Positions 46,910 to 60,712 of a DNA stretch of 64,000 nt are shown piece by piece. A model generated the notes under the pieces. The model was not told where the DNA came from. It was given only the letters and a program-made list of their open reading frames with translations, and ran no database searches. A program made the translations under genes and the position numbers. Each line of letters starts with the position of its first letter. The first letter of the stretch is position 1. Source of the DNA: Panopea generosa (taxonomy: Eukaryota; Mollusca; Bivalvia; Adapedonta; Hiatellidae); NCBI GenBank assembly GCA_029582155.1, contig CM055898.1, positions 26,729,245 through 26,793,244 on the forward strand, read 5' to 3'.

Positions 46910-49192
46910 ACAACTTCACATCTATAACTAGCTCTGCTTGTGTTCAATGTATGAATGTATTATTTTACGATGGGTATAACCTAAGGTTTAGCTCTCAACC
47001 TTACCCTATTTGCATTTATATTGCTAAGTTAGGACGAATAATTGTTTGTTTTACATGTAGATAATCTGCACTCCTTTAAATTTTGAAATAAGAAATACGT
47101 TGGCATTTGTGCATAATTTGATAACATAAAATGTATAGAATAATAAAAAAAACATGTTGATCATTAAAAGAAACACAGAATCATTTGTCTAAAGTATGCC
47201 GTCCTGATTTAATGTGTTCTGTAAATATATAACAAGAATGTGATTATTTTGTTATACACTATTGAATTTCCTTAAAAGCATGAAAAGTGAAATTAGCATA
47301 CAGTAGTATATTGTATGAAAGCTCAGAGCAATGAGATTCAGAGATACAATTAAATATATTCTAAACATAACGTTGTTAACTACTTTAACGTTTATTATCA
47401 ATACATAGTGAAATGTGGTAGTATGTCACACTTACACAGTCATGTTATGTTTATATTGAACACGTATATTTATACAGCACGTATGCGTAGCGGCCATTGT
47501 CTTTGATGCAAATAAAATGATTACTGAAGATCATATTTTCGCGTGATAACAATAGGATACTTTACAGAAACAAAATAAATAGTAATATGAATTTTCCGGT
47601 TTATGATTGATGTAAAATCTAATATAATAATGGCTTTCGGACGAATCTTTATTCGCAGGAAAATCTATGCTGTTTCTTATAAAAGCATATATTCGAAATA
47701 TTATCATAAAATTTACATGTAAGGGATTAATTATCAAGATGTGGATCACCACAATACTGTCGAACAACCTTTTGTAGTAATTAGATGTACGGTAGGGTAT
47801 ATCTCCATTATAGTAATGTTATGTTGGAGTTAATTGTAATAGCGTTATATTGGTAAATTTTGCGTTATAACTTGCCTTCAATACTTATTGAATGTTTTGT
47901 AAATTAGATAAGAAAAAAAATGTTCTAATTGAATACCTCGATATAATTTATTATTTACAAACACGTCAAATCCAGTCATTAATTAAGGAAAGACGAATAC
48001 AAGCGACTACATCCAATGTAAGAGGAGGTGCCAAATTGAAAGTTATCGGGACAACATTACGAAAGTCGACTTTCTGTTTAAGATCTTATGCTAGATAATT
48101 TATCATTTATAATAAGAACATCTTATAATAAATTCCTATAGCTTATACATTGGTTTGTAAATTAAAACCATGCTATTTGGATAACAAATGTTTGTAAAGT
48201 CACTTTAATAATAAGCATGAGTTTATTGAATTATTAACTGAAATTTATTTTTTATTTGCATATGCTCGTCGTGTATAGGTGCAGAGGCGATATACGTCTT
48301 TTTAGATTTGTTATTAAATTACACAATTTGAAATATTAACGAAGCTCACACTTTAATTTATGTATGGTATTTCTCTTAACAATCTGAACATCAAAAAAAA
48401 TGTATTCTTGAAAGTCTGTAATGAAACAATTTGTGTTATTTATTTGTAAAACACACAGCTGCATAACTCCATTATATGTCAGAATGCTTTAGGGCTTAAT
48501 AACGCCGTTATCGCTTTATACAATTACGAGAAGAGGTCGCATCGTCTCATAAGGCACTTCGTAGAGAATTCTGTCTGTCTTACAGCATAAGGAAGTGACG
48601 AACGACGCCTACACACAATAACTAAACTATTTTGTCAAAATGGCAGTTGTGTATTTTTTTTCAAGAAAGCAAAGGTCAAAATAACACTGTCTGCTTTCAA
48701 CGACAGGTTAGAAAGTACAATATAATCTTGAGGCGGTAATGATTTTATTGATGTTGATTGTGTTGAATGGATCATTCCTCTTTTCTATTGCAGAGTTAAA
48801 AAATGCTATGATATGGTTAGGCTTCCATGTTGCTCATGTTCTTGTATTACAATTGTGCGACAGCAAGTCCCGGTAAAAGGTTGGTCGTTAAATTCGGCAG
48901 ATATTCTTTTATATACTTACTATAAGTTCTAATGGGTGCTTCTTTTGGTCTGGTTTTTGTTCACATTAACACATGTCCATTTACACAAGTAGATGTATTT
49001 AAAAGGACGCATGGAAATGTTGAACTACATTTGACTCATGTTCACGCAGATAGTCAACCATTACGCCTATGAGCGTATTACTGGATGGTATGAAGATCAT
49101 GATATCCATGTATCACTTTCTGAAATCTCATATTTAAGAAATTACAAAGATTAGTGGATCACTTTTTTTCCGAGAGTGACTTCTATAAAGAA
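46910..49192. other. Nothing recognised
   Basis: AT-rich sequence. A 68-codon plus frame at 47892-48098 and a 78-codon minus frame at 47531-47767 have no recognisable content. Confidence 0.45.
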
Positions 49193-49193
49193 T

Positions 49194-49240
<47 letters not shown>

Positions 49241-49245
49241 TATAT

Positions 49246-49288
<43 letters not shown>

Positions 49289-49311
49289 TCTATTCATTTA
49301 TTTATTTATAA
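49193..49311. repeat. (TTTA)n microsatellite, ~30 units
   Basis: The TTTA repeat is nearly pure with one TATA variant near 49242, then decays into ATTC-type repeats up to about 49380. The open frames over it (LFIYLFIY-type) are repeat artefacts. Confidence 0.97.
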
Positions 49312-52086
49312 TTCATTCATTAGTTCATTCATTCATTCACTCATGTATTCGTTGTTTTATTATGTCATTGATTGATTCATTCATTTACTTATTATTTATA
49401 TATTTAATAATAATGATAACCACATATTAAATTAAACAATTTTAGAATTATAATCAATTATCTTAACATATAGATAGATAGATTTTTTTAATTTTCTGAC
49501 GAAATCCTCCATACGATCAAAAAAGGGTTTTACTGGGGTGAATTTTAATACACATTTTATATATTTGACCCCAAGCTCATCTCAGCGTACTATTTAAAAC
49601 ATCTATTAAAGAAATCATTTTTATTGCATGTGTTGTTTCTTTTAATCAAACTCTCATTGTACTGCAGACATATACATAAACAAAATACTATATTAAGTAG
49701 ATAAGATTATATATTCAATACTCTTGCTATACTGACTTCTCGACCACTATATTGGCTTATTTATATGGTAGGATGATTGTATTGTGTCTAAACACCAGTG
49801 AACATTCTTCTCAGGCTATAGCCACTTGGGATTTGTCTTTGATTAATTTGCAGGAGAAAGTCTTTTACAAATAACTCATCCATCATTCGTGTCATATTAT
49901 AGCTACAGTAAAAGTTAATTCGTGATATATGTTGGAGAGACAATAGCCCGTTGACATCCAAGCTTTTAATTGTTTTATTTGACCGACTCTCATGTCATGT
50001 ACGGGTTGCCAAATACCTACCACCAGACAAGTTAATTAAACAGAAGACTTTCATTTGTTGATGGCAACTTTAATGTGTTGTTTTGAGTCGAAAAAAATGA
50101 TAAAAGTTTTTTTGATTAAGGACTATGCGTATTTTATAAGATAAATTTAAAATATCACCATTTATATTGAATACATGTATATGCAACTCATTGTTTTGAT
50201 ATATTTTTGCATTTTGAATACGTTTATTTGCAACGAAATGTATTTATATTTCAATCCTTTTGGTGGTTGCATTAAAATAGACATATAGCAAATAAAACCT
50301 TTGGAAATATTAACTACACATTTTTTTCTGGAATCCAACAGTACCAATACTTGCGTATTCTTGCTATCAAAACTTGAAATCTCCTTTGAACCAGGCCTTA
50401 GCTGTGAAAAATGATATAACTGTATAACCAACAACTGACGTATGTTTAAGAACCAATCACCGTCACCTAAGCAGCATGAAAGCAATCAATGATATCGAAT
50501 ACTTATGATATGAACAATACATACATACTACAGAGGTGACAACAGATATCAACGCTTTTGGACGGTCATTAGCAAATACGAGGAGCCTAAATCCTGCTAA
50601 CGGCCATCCCCAACCTCATTGTTCATCGTTGTTAAGAGATTAACTTCCTTTCTGGGCATAACGATGTTCATTTAAAAGTAGATGCATACAAAGTTGGTTT
50701 GTGAAAAACTCCCATACCTGAACATCGTAAAGCTTTAAATAAAACTTTAATGGTCTTAGTATACACACTTGGGACAATCGTGGTTATCTTCTTGATGCTA
50801 AGTTATTATCAACACAACGAGCAATTAACAAAGTCACTGTCACATATTTCATTACGACAACACCGTTCATCACATACTATCATATTCTCAGACAATGTCT
50901 TTATACTTCAATACCGGAAGACAACAGTATTACCCATTTGAACCCTGCAATACGTGCGTTTTATACTAACGTATGCTTTATACAATTATAAAAAAAACAA
51001 TCTGTTCGTTTGGTTGTGTTGGTGTAAAAAATCGCTGTTCCTAGAAATTTGATGATAAGATGTGTTTGGAAATGGATGTGAAGGTCGACATTAGTGATTT
51101 TAATCAGATTATTTGCAATCATTTGACTGTCGTTACAGCAGCGGCTGACACTTCAAAAGATGCTTTTCAGCATTTCCCTGCTTCATTAGAACATTATTTT
51201 TGTTACAAATGTTATAATTTGAGTTAAGTAGTTAAGATAATTTCGGTAAAACCAAGAAAGCTTGTTACTTTATCTGTACGAAAAAGAGATAAGACCGTGA
51301 ATGCCTTCCGTTTCATTTGTTTATCTATGCAGTTGATGCTTGTTGGTATCTAATTATGAGTTCAGTTATTTAAGGGGTTCGTTTTCTTAAAACATCAATT
51401 CTTACTAACAATTGCTACCGTATACCAGGATATCAAATTGACAGTTAATACTAAATGTTACACATACATTTTAACTGTAAGATTGAATAAGATATACTAC
51501 TGATTTTGTAACATAAAGTTGATAGCAAAAATTGATTGTTTGTTTGGTTTCTTAAATTAATGCTTTTCATTCAATAATTGACTATAGCAATCATGCAGTT
51601 GTCATTAGTTCATTAAATTCAATAATGTAACAATAACATTTTTCTTCTTTGTTCGTTCAATTCTTTTTTTCATTCGTTCTTTCGATCATCAATTCATTCA
51701 TTCGTTCATTTTTATTCATTCGTTTGTTCATTAAGTGATTTAAATACACTACTTTATGCTTTCATTCGTTGAATGTGTCGACTTGATGTGATACATAAAA
51801 GTATATTTGGACTGATAATTTATACTGAAAGTTTATATTTGATGTAATACATATGTTTAAACTGGCAGTCAATACTGAATGTATTAAAAATATTTCAACA
51901 ATAGTTGATAGTAGCAAAGTTACAAAATGCAGTTTATTATATATGATGATAGTAAATTAATTAATATCTAATCAATATATTTTCTTATTATCAGTTATCA
52001 CCAATTCGATTTAAATATACCTACGCAATTGTATGACAATTCATTCGAAGAAATGTTTAACGATGCACAGCCGCCATGCGCAATCT

Positions 52087-52087
<1 letters not shown>
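49312..52087. other. No gene supported
   Basis: AT-rich sequence. A 107-codon minus frame at 50162-50485 and a 63-codon plus frame at 50750-50941 stand out; the latter has a hydrophobic stretch near its start that could pass for a membrane anchor. Neither has homology I recognise. Around 51650-51730 TTCATTCGTTC-type simple repeats occur. Confidence 0.4.

Positions 52088-52129
<42 letters not shown>
52088..52129. repeat. (AC)21 microsatellite
   Basis: 42 bp of uninterrupted AC dinucleotide. Pure arrays of this length are usually length-polymorphic. Confidence 0.98.
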
Positions 52130-52132
<3 letters not shown>

Positions 52133-52865
52133 TTTTTTTATTTCTATATGTTTAGTATAGCATTTCTCCTATATTACCACTACATGTACTACAAAATGAT
52201 TATCCCCGCTACATGTAACTATGCAGCTGCCAAGAATGTTGAACCAGGCAAAAACGAATACAATTCGGATGGATATAGTATGTTATCGTTGTGAATCATT
52301 CTAGATATTTATCATTATCTTGAAAATTAAGTCTTGGAGTAGTCAGAATTTTGGTATTATGAGTTTCCAAATCAAGGAATCAACCATATATGGGAAATAT
52401 ATAACTAATGTCATAAAATTTATATACAAAGACATAAGTGATATCAAAACATACTGTATTGAAAATCATTTTTTACTTGTTTGTATTTTCCAGAAATAGA
52501 ACATTTTGGCATTAATATAATATAAAAATACTACATTGGTTTGTAGCTATAAGTAAACAACCTAAACTTGTTCGTGATTTGGTTGGTATTGTTTCATATC
52601 ATATCGCATATGTCTTTGACCTCCCATTGTCTCTTAAGATATAATAGCTAGTCGATATGATTTCCGAGTACCATATAATGATACATAAGGACAGTAGAAG
52701 GAGGATCAGAACCTGATACACAGTACTTAATATTGATGAGTGTCTGGGTTTCATAAAACTTGGTATTGAATCCCAATCAAAGCTCTAGATATTGCTACTT
52801 AATATTTAAAGAGATGTCTCACCTTTGTAAGTGGTAAGAACTTATCCAGAGTGTAGTGTATATTT

Positions 52866-52996
52866 TATTTAGTGAGAAGGTGTGCCAGTTGATTGCGGAA
52901 GGACGGTGGTTCTCCTCAGATTCCTTCGACAATAAAACTGAATATGTCATGTATAACCTGAAATGTGTTGAAAATGACGTTCAAGGCCATTAAAAA
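52866..52996 (+). mobile_element. SINE family B, 3' body
   Basis: GTGCCAGTTGATTGCGGAAG GACGGTGGTTCTCCTCAG, AATAAAACTGAATATG, TATAACCTGAAATGTGTTGA and AAATGACGTTCAAG, then an A-rich end. The tRNA head is missing. The interval 52130-52865 holds nothing else. Confidence 0.8.
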
Positions 52997-53162
52997 ATCA
53001 TTATGTTTACAGAATATGTTAATTCTATTTTAATGGTTATTTCTGTCCAATGCTTCGTGTCCTGTCTATTTTGATATTTTATATACCATACATTCGTATA
53101 TTTTCCGTTTTTACGTTCGTTTCTCGTATAACTATAACTGCGAGTATTTAACCGTTTATTTA

Positions 53163-53250
53163 AGCGGAGTGGTATTGTAGTGGATAGAGTATATACCGCT
53201 CACGCTAGATGTTGACGGTTCAATTTTCAGCTCAACCCGATGCCTCTAAA
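53163..53250 (+). mobile_element. SINE family D head
   Basis: AGCGGAGTGGTATTGTAGTG GATAGAGTATATACCGCTCA CG followed by GACGGTTCAATTTTCAG in the B-box position. It is the same head as 29637 and 36529. Confidence 0.65.
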
Positions 53251-55521
53251 AAAATGACGCGAAATCGTGTTAGTGAATATATACATATATCTGTATAGTA
53301 AACTTAAAGTGAAACCAGATAATAGATTTCGTCATATATTTCTCATAAATGTCGTTATTTGGCAATTATAAGCATGAGTTAAAATCAGGTTTAGTATATA
53401 CTTAATCATGTTACATTCAATTTGGTCGTTAAACGAGTCTTTATATTGCATACAAATTACACTTGAAGTACCAGTTAAAAGCACATCTGTATATAAGAAC
53501 GCATGTCACATTGTTACCTATGATCTAGCGATTAGGTACCTTGATGAGGCTTCCATTTATTGTGTCTAATAAGATCATTGAATTATATATAGATAACTTA
53601 AAATTAAAAAGAAAATGTTAATGAATCCAATACACATACCCAAAAGCCGTACTTGTATGCTTATGCGCGTGGCTAAATACTAAATATAAATTTTATATTT
53701 TGGTTTAGTTTTAAAAAGTAGCAAATATATAGTTCGATATGTGAATATTGATAGCTCTGTTTTCTATGTTTTGTCTATATTGTTGCCTCCACGTATATTT
53801 AAAGAGATAAGCGTTCAGTCAGTCCTTCCATATGATTAGTGCATAGATAAGACCTCATATATCATCATTGTAAGTAATTCCAGTAGCAAATGGTTCAATA
53901 ACAATCAGCAACGCTATCAAAATCTCATTAGAAAACGTTTGTCCAAATATAAAGAAAAACATGACAAATACGTCGGGTCAACTAATCAGTTTTCTGGTGA
54001 CTTGAACTATGAGTACAAATCTAAATATAACATTATTGTTGAAACATAGTTCTTAGTGTCTCGTAATTCAAAGTAGTATTACCCTATGCGATAGGAAGAG
54101 TTCGTCTTCCAAATGCATTATTAAGTCAATTATTTAACATTAACTTCATCTATACTATCTATACCGCCATTATTTTTCTATATAATTATTGCATATGGTT
54201 TGTTGAAAATGACATTCCGCTACCATTGACGAGCATTAAATAATACAAACATTGATTGTATTAAGGAGAGAATATTGTTTTAATATTGCTTATATATACT
54301 CGAAAAATACTCCAATTATATTGCTTAACTGAGTGCAACTGTACCGAAATACGCCATAGGGAGCTTGATCTAATACTATGCCTTGATTATGTTATTAAAT
54401 ATTATTAAACAACTATCCATCTTTTAAAGGGTTAAAACTATTTATCTTCGGAAAATGAATATCAACCCAAAGTCTCGACTTCGTCCCGGTCAATAGCTCT
54501 ATGCTTTGGGCCCATTGACATTACTGTTGATTTCCTGTTACAGAATACAGGTGTTTGTATATAAGCCAAAACTATATTACTCTTAACCTCGTAGCATGAT
54601 TTGAGCCTTTAATTATCTAAAACTCAATCAAATTTGCATGAGGCATTTTTGTGGATTGTAATATATTTCATCTTGGCAGATTCAGAACATTCAATCTTTG
54701 ATAAATTGCTCAGATTAAGTCAAATAAATTGTTAAGACAACTCTTGTTTGGAAATTAAAATAACACTCCGCGTGAAGTTAAATCATGAAGTTGAATGGCA
54801 GTTGTATGTTCAATAGGTCCCAAATAAGATACAGTTTCAGATACAGTTTGCATTGTTCGAAATATATGCTTATTAGTACAAAATGATTTTCATGCTATGT
54901 GTTTTCATTTACTGCTAGTAAATTCCATTTTAAACACAAGTAGCTTTAAAAAACAAATGGCATAAGTATATATTCTACCAGATGTGTATTTTATTGGAAA
55001 CGTATTTATATACTTTAAAGGTAGTTAAACTGAGTACCTTGACATTAACACATATTGCTCATATTGATTGATAAGACATGTTTTACATCAGATCTGTTTT
55101 TCTTTCTTAACATTTGTTTTTATTCAAAATAGTGGTATATGTATAAAATATATGATTGTATACATATTTCTGTCAATATAGAATAAAATTAATGCTTTCA
55201 AATTCTTTCTAATCATCTAAATACATAGCTGTGTCTTTGGAGGCCGTCTTATTACTCAAATCGGACGGAACATAGATGTGTCTCCCTGGTTTGTCACTGC
55301 CTTCTCATTATTTCATTGCTTTTCGCCGCCTTTTACGTTTGCATATTTTTGCAGCATCTTGTCTTATATACTGATGTATAACGTTTGATAAAGACTCGAG
55401 TGCGACTTCACAAGGATTTAAAACTTGAGGTGTCTCTTGTACGATAAGCATGAAAAGCTTTGCATCACTTGAGAGAAATGTGATAAGGCGCAAACATGCA
55501 TATTTAGTAATTTGGAAGCTC
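53251..55521. other. Nothing recognised
   Basis: AT-rich unique sequence. An 81-codon minus frame at 55308-55553, ending in a lysine/arginine-rich tail, is unproven and runs across the left end of the next element. Confidence 0.4.
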
Positions 55522-56540
55522 AAAGCCTCATTAAACTTCCGAAATGCACACAAATTGATAATAACAAAAATGATTGTAATTACATATGTTAATAGTATTG
55601 CTTAACCCATTCCTGTAGACCCCTAAGTGGCTGGGGTTTTTTTAAAAAAAAGCAGAAAATAAATAACTTCGATTGAAATATGTTTTTCTTAAGCGAGCGG
55701 ACCGAACTTTTAACTTTTGTTTACATTTTTGTAATTTCGTAATGACTCGGTTGCTGTCTGACTGTACCTCCGCCAGTGTTCGGAAGTACACACATGAATA
55801 CTGCAGTGGTAGTTTGCGGATTAAGACCGTTAGATAAGGGGTTCATTAACAAGATTAGAAAAGTTATGACTTCACTAATGTTATGTATCTTCATTGGGTT
55901 TTCTTTCTTTTTTTAAAAAATATATTGATGTCTGCAATTAAACTGTACCGAACGTAGTACGCACTATATTATTTATACGCACTGAAAAACAGTGATACGG
56001 AATACAAGTTCAATCTAGTTACTCTTGTTCATGATCTTCCCTTGCATATACGCATGATACTATCGCACGCGCTTTTACGTCACAAATCAGTTTACCACAG
56101 TCAAAATTGAGAGGCTACCAAGCGTGGTTTGTTAAGTACAGTTATTAAAAACGTAATTTTATTTTTAATTTTATATAAACGATTTACGTGCAATCAATTG
56201 GCTCGCAGGCTCCAGTTCATAACTGAGGGGTATTCAATTTTAACTGCATCTCCTACAATTTCCCATACTATGTTCCTCTCTGAAGTGTTACCGACCGACG
56301 CGTTTCCTCACAAGCTTTGTAACTCCCCGTTTTCTGCCGAAGATTCTAATCGGAAAGAGACGAAAATGAATTTGTAAACAAAACCCGTTCTTAATTATAC
56401 ACTTACAATTTGCTTTATATTTATTTTTTTCGTTTGCACAGTCTCTCAGTGATCAAATAAACATGTATTCTATCATCTGGAAGAGTAAATCTGACTTAAT
56501 TAAAACTAAAAACGACCGTTTCGGAAGTTTAATGAGCCTT
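55522..56540. mobile_element. Possible ~1-kb element with ~20-bp inverted ends
   Basis: GCCTCATTAAACTTCCGAAA at 55524-55543 is matched in inverse orientation by TTTCGGAAGTTTAATGAGCC at 56518-56537. I see no target duplication, and subterminal similarity is weak. An 82-codon frame inside (56129-56377) has no recognisable content. It could be a MITE-like element or two scattered repeat ends. Confidence 0.4.
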
Positions 56541-59238
56541 TAAGATAATTTACACTAAATAAACTGTTGAAATATTGGTTGATCATAAAAAAACAGAAAG
56601 AAAACACTATAATCTCCAGCTCGTACACGTATTTTAGCAGCAATCAATTATTTAACATACATGTACCAATTATTTCTAATGGCATTATCATCAATTTAAG
56701 CTAGCTGCTAAGGAAAGTGTATATAGGCATGTATCTTTGTGCTTATTTTGTACGTTATCTAGAAAAGTTATATATATGTATGTGTACTTGTTATCGTTTA
56801 TTAGATTTCGATGATGTTAAATATATTCACACCAACAAGGATTGTATCAAATATCAGTCCACATCAAGACACTAGGTTGTTTTTATTATTAATATTTTTT
56901 TTATTTACAAAAAAAATGTTAATCGTAAAACATTGGAAGATCTTTTAGATTTTATAAACATTTATTTGCGTCAGGTAGAAAAAAGTTTGAACCGCTTATT
57001 CAGTAAAGATATACATGCACTTATGGAAAGTTGTAATACTTATATTTTGAATGTCTGTCTTACTTTAGTATTTTATGATATATGTAGCTGCATATAGGTA
57101 ATATGCACCTATTTTGACAACTTTATCGGGCATCAACTCCATGAAGTATATATAACTGGTCATTCTGCAATAATGAAGAGAACATTATACTTGTTTTATA
57201 AGCATTACCTACAGAAGATGGTGTTTTACCAGAAATAACAGGCGTCAACTTCATATTGCAATATTGATCCTAAGTTTGAAAACAAATAGTAATAGTCAAG
57301 ATGATCATCCCAGGTATGCATACTGTTTTTTATCAAACAAAACAAAAAATGCCTGATATCGTGTTCATTACATGTTAGTGGATCAATTTTGTTAAACACC
57401 TATACTATAGACTTTTTTCGCGTAAATATATGATTTTAATCTTATATATTAATACGATATATTACATTGCAATAGAAAATGTTGGATAACTTGGTTATAG
57501 TTTCAAGGACAATCACGTAAAAATCCCTTAAAAGTAATGATTTATTTCATTATAAATTCCAACATACTTTGTTATGAATCGTACACACAGTTTTAAAAAG
57601 TTACGTGTTCATCTTACTTGAATTCATGAGATAAATATCAACATTATAATCTGTTGTATTTTTAGAACAAATTTCAACATAATGTGTTACAAAAAAATGG
57701 GTTTAAAAAAGAAACGCATTACAAAAATATAATGGAAAATGTACAGTAATACATACTTTATTTTACATTAAATACCAACGTTGTTATTTTATGTAGCCCG
57801 TTGTTTGGGTTTTGAGATATATTGAAATTCCGCATTGAACAAACGCAGGTGTAATTGAAATAATAATGTGATGTAACTAATTAGAATGCAATGATACACT
57901 CTACTTTCTACTCAAAATATTGAATTAATGTGAATAGGTAAACATAAATCAGAATTACCCGGAGGGTGTAATCGATATCACCGCTGTTTCTAATTTGACT
58001 GCAGCAAACAAAGGGTTGTCATCGCAAAATCATTTACAGAATGTTCCGAACAGCCATATAGGGGTAATAACCCTGATAATATGGTTACGTAAATATTTAC
58101 ATCTTGCTAATGGTTTCTTCTAATCAAATGTATTGATCTTGATTGCTTAGTTTTGTATTTTATTTTCATTTCTACGCAATAACGATGTACAAAAAATATT
58201 GTGCAAACTGTGTATTTTTTCTTAATTTTTAATGGTTTCGTCTTTAGTTTAACTTTTGTCATAATTCCTGTACATTCCCCGTGTGACTTATTAACTTATT
58301 TAAATGCCCAACATTTCCGACATTGGAATTTGTACAGAAGTAATATGACAAATAAATTGAATAGTAGAAAGTCACATGTTACAGATTATTATGTTAAAGA
58401 TAGAACGGCCTCATTTTTTATATCAAACTTTTTTTAAAATTTGAGAAAAATATAAAAGGCGTTATCATGATGATATGTATTATGACCCCTAAACAATTGT
58501 TAGAATATCAGTTTCGTTAATTTGAGAAAATGTTACTGACTAATCTATCTCAGCATTCCATATATCTATTTTACCTAGTATGCTTTATCTGGTTTTGTAA
58601 ACTACTTAATATGCGATCTATATTTTAAGATTAATTGCGTTTTGTTTGACTTGTTGATATTTTTGTGTTATGGTGTATTTACTTCGATTTAGTGTATATA
58701 TGAATTATTAAATGCTTTATTTTTGTAATAAACTCAACTCTATTGTTTAATTTACGATCAGATCTGAGTAATTATTCTGTTCCTATATATTTGGCCTTTG
58801 ACTGTATATCATAGAACTCATATGTCTTTTTTATGTGATCCAGTATAATAGGTAGAATTATATGCTATTATGCTACTGAGATATTTGTGATACATGTAGT
58901 AGTTGTATAGGTTTATATTTCGTATTACAACCACAAGAGTATGTGGCAGTATTATACATTGTTTTCATATTGCTCACAGAATCTGTTGTGCTTTATATAT
59001 AACAAATATGAACAGATTATAACGCACACTGTCAAAGGATTATGTATTTATGTATTTGACTTTCATTTCCTAAATTATTTAATATTAGAAATCATACTTA
59101 ATTGTATGAGAGTGTACCATTAAGAAACATTAACAGGGCATACTGTTGGACTTTACATGTAACCACTCTTTGGGTATAATTACGGAAAGCTTCACATCTT
59201 TCACTTATTCACATCTTATGCTACAAATACATTTTCGT
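56541..59238. other. Nothing recognised
   Basis: 2.7 kb of AT-rich sequence with short open frames only (for example 58201-58437, 58941-59123). Confidence 0.45.
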
Positions 59239-59262
59239 GGGGTGGGGGTGTGGGGGTGGGGG
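59239..59262 (+). other. G-quadruplex-type motif
   Basis: Four runs of G (4, 5, 5 and 5) with loops T, TGT and T. It sits about 170 bp past the 3' end of the decayed minus-strand gene at 59430-60435. Confidence 0.75.
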
Positions 59263-59429
59263 TATTGACTCCAATGTTTTATCAACTGAGCTATTTTGTA
59301 TCAATTCTTAATAATATGAAAACAAATAATTGGACATCCTAAATAAATATAGATACATGTATAAACACAAAACGTTGTAGACTATTAAATTTAATTTAAC
59401 CAGGCGGGTTAATCTTCAAAGGTTTGATG

Positions 59430-60435
59430 CTAAGTTTCTCTGTTGATATATTGACGAACCACAGTTACACTCAGGGACTGTAACTTGTCAAACTCATCAT
59501 ACTTGCTGAGTTCTACAAAACCAAAACACATATTTAGACTGGTGTATCTTGTATTATCTATCACACCAATGTCGTGTTCCACTATTCTGCTAAGACTCAA
59601 AGGCAAACAATTTTCGCCCACAGCGTATTGATCAAAATGTCTGTGAGATATCCTGACAGTGTGTTACAGCAGTGCTATTTAGGGAATAGTGTATAAGACA
59701 GAAATGGAAACGTTTAGATATAAAGCTAAAAAGGCCTTCGGGATGAAACGATGTTTTGGAACATGTTGGTCAGTTAAACATTGTAGGGCTTGATCATCGA
59801 GACCAGGAGCTGGTAATCACGAGCTGTTTGATATCCCCTGATGGTCACGGGTCGTTCGATATCCCCCGACACGGCATTGTGTGGTATCCATGCGCATGAC
59901 ACTTTATTCGTATAATTAATGTTTAATACAGCTTCTACCTCGAAAGACTTCGATAAGTCTAATGTGTACATATTATAAGCGGAAGGGAGCTATACATATG
60001 GTTTTGATCATCGTTGCTGTGTTAACCTTGTCACTGTCTCGACAGTATATCTGTTTGATGTACCAGACGGTGATTACTTTGATGTAGTTGTTAATGTCTC
60101 TAGTTCTGTCCTCAAATGACAACCCGATACCATAAGTATTGTTGTCTAACATATCGCCTCAATAGAAAAGATTCTAACATTCAACATTTTGCACAGGGAA
60201 TTAGGCCATTTTTTCTTATGAAACCTATACATAGGTGCGTTGTAATAGTTTGATCGGTGGACACAGTTTGCTTCTCCAGATGTCTCAAGATAATCTGAAT
60301 TTGGACAATTTCTAATTAGCTTGCATAATAGATGACATTTTTCTAGATGTCCAATGTAATGGATATCGTATTTAGGTGGCCACTTAGGAAATCAATTCCA
60401 GAAAGGGTGGACGAAAAAGCATCTGATTCAGTCAT
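59430..60435 (-). pseudogene. Decayed protein-coding gene, family not identified
   Basis: On the minus strand five open segments follow one another in order. The first runs from about 60435 to 60390. The second (about 60391-60146, some 80 codons) starts just after an in-frame TGA. The third is 60152-59973 (59 codons and stop), the fourth 59971-59774 (65 codons and stop), and the fifth 59663-59430 (77 codons and stop). Neighbouring segments overlap or abut by a few bases, as expected for one gene hit by several frameshifts. The exception is a gap of about 110 bp (59773-59664), probably the most damaged part. Composition is protein-like, with regular Cys, Trp, His and charged residues, unlike the AT-driven chance frames elsewhere in the window. 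No transmembrane run or signal peptide is evident. I recognise no domain. A decayed host gene, a large mobile-element ORF or an integrated viral gene are all possible. It is flanked by a SINE (60537-60712) and a G-rich tract. Confidence 0.6.
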
Positions 60436-60536
60436 AACAATATTACAAAAAGTATAAGTATTTGTGCATGCTGAATAGATATAAGGTTAAAGATTCCGAA
60501 CAATTTAGAAACTTTGGTTTTGACTAATTGCTTTTT

Positions 60537-60712
60537 AAAAAACTTATTTATTACACCAATCATGAACGTTCGCACGCATCAAACATATCAGGCTGGATGT
60601 CTTCATTAGTAGAAATTGGTACTTATAACATGTGGATAAAGTATCTTTCATGAGTATATAGCCGTGGCGGGAAATCGAATTTAAAATTTTGGTTTCTATG
60701 CTTTAACACTTT
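60537..60712 (-). mobile_element. SINE family A, strongly diverged
   Basis: The tail complement AAAAAACTTATTTATTACAC, then body echoes CAGGCTGGATGTCTTCATTA GTAG and TATAGCCGTGGCGGGAAATC GAAT, follow the layout of the family A copies on the same strand. It is the most eroded of the set. Confidence 0.6.

Noticed and set aside
49154..49430. Hydrophobic repeat proteins
   Set aside because: Translation of the (TTTA)n microsatellite.
50162..50485. 107-codon minus-strand gene
   Set aside because: C-terminal half is low-information Lys/Ile/Tyr; no domain recognised and no splice context.
50750..50941. First exon of a type II membrane protein
   Set aside because: A hydrophobic N-terminal run is common by chance in AT-rich frames, and no splice donor or further exon is visible.
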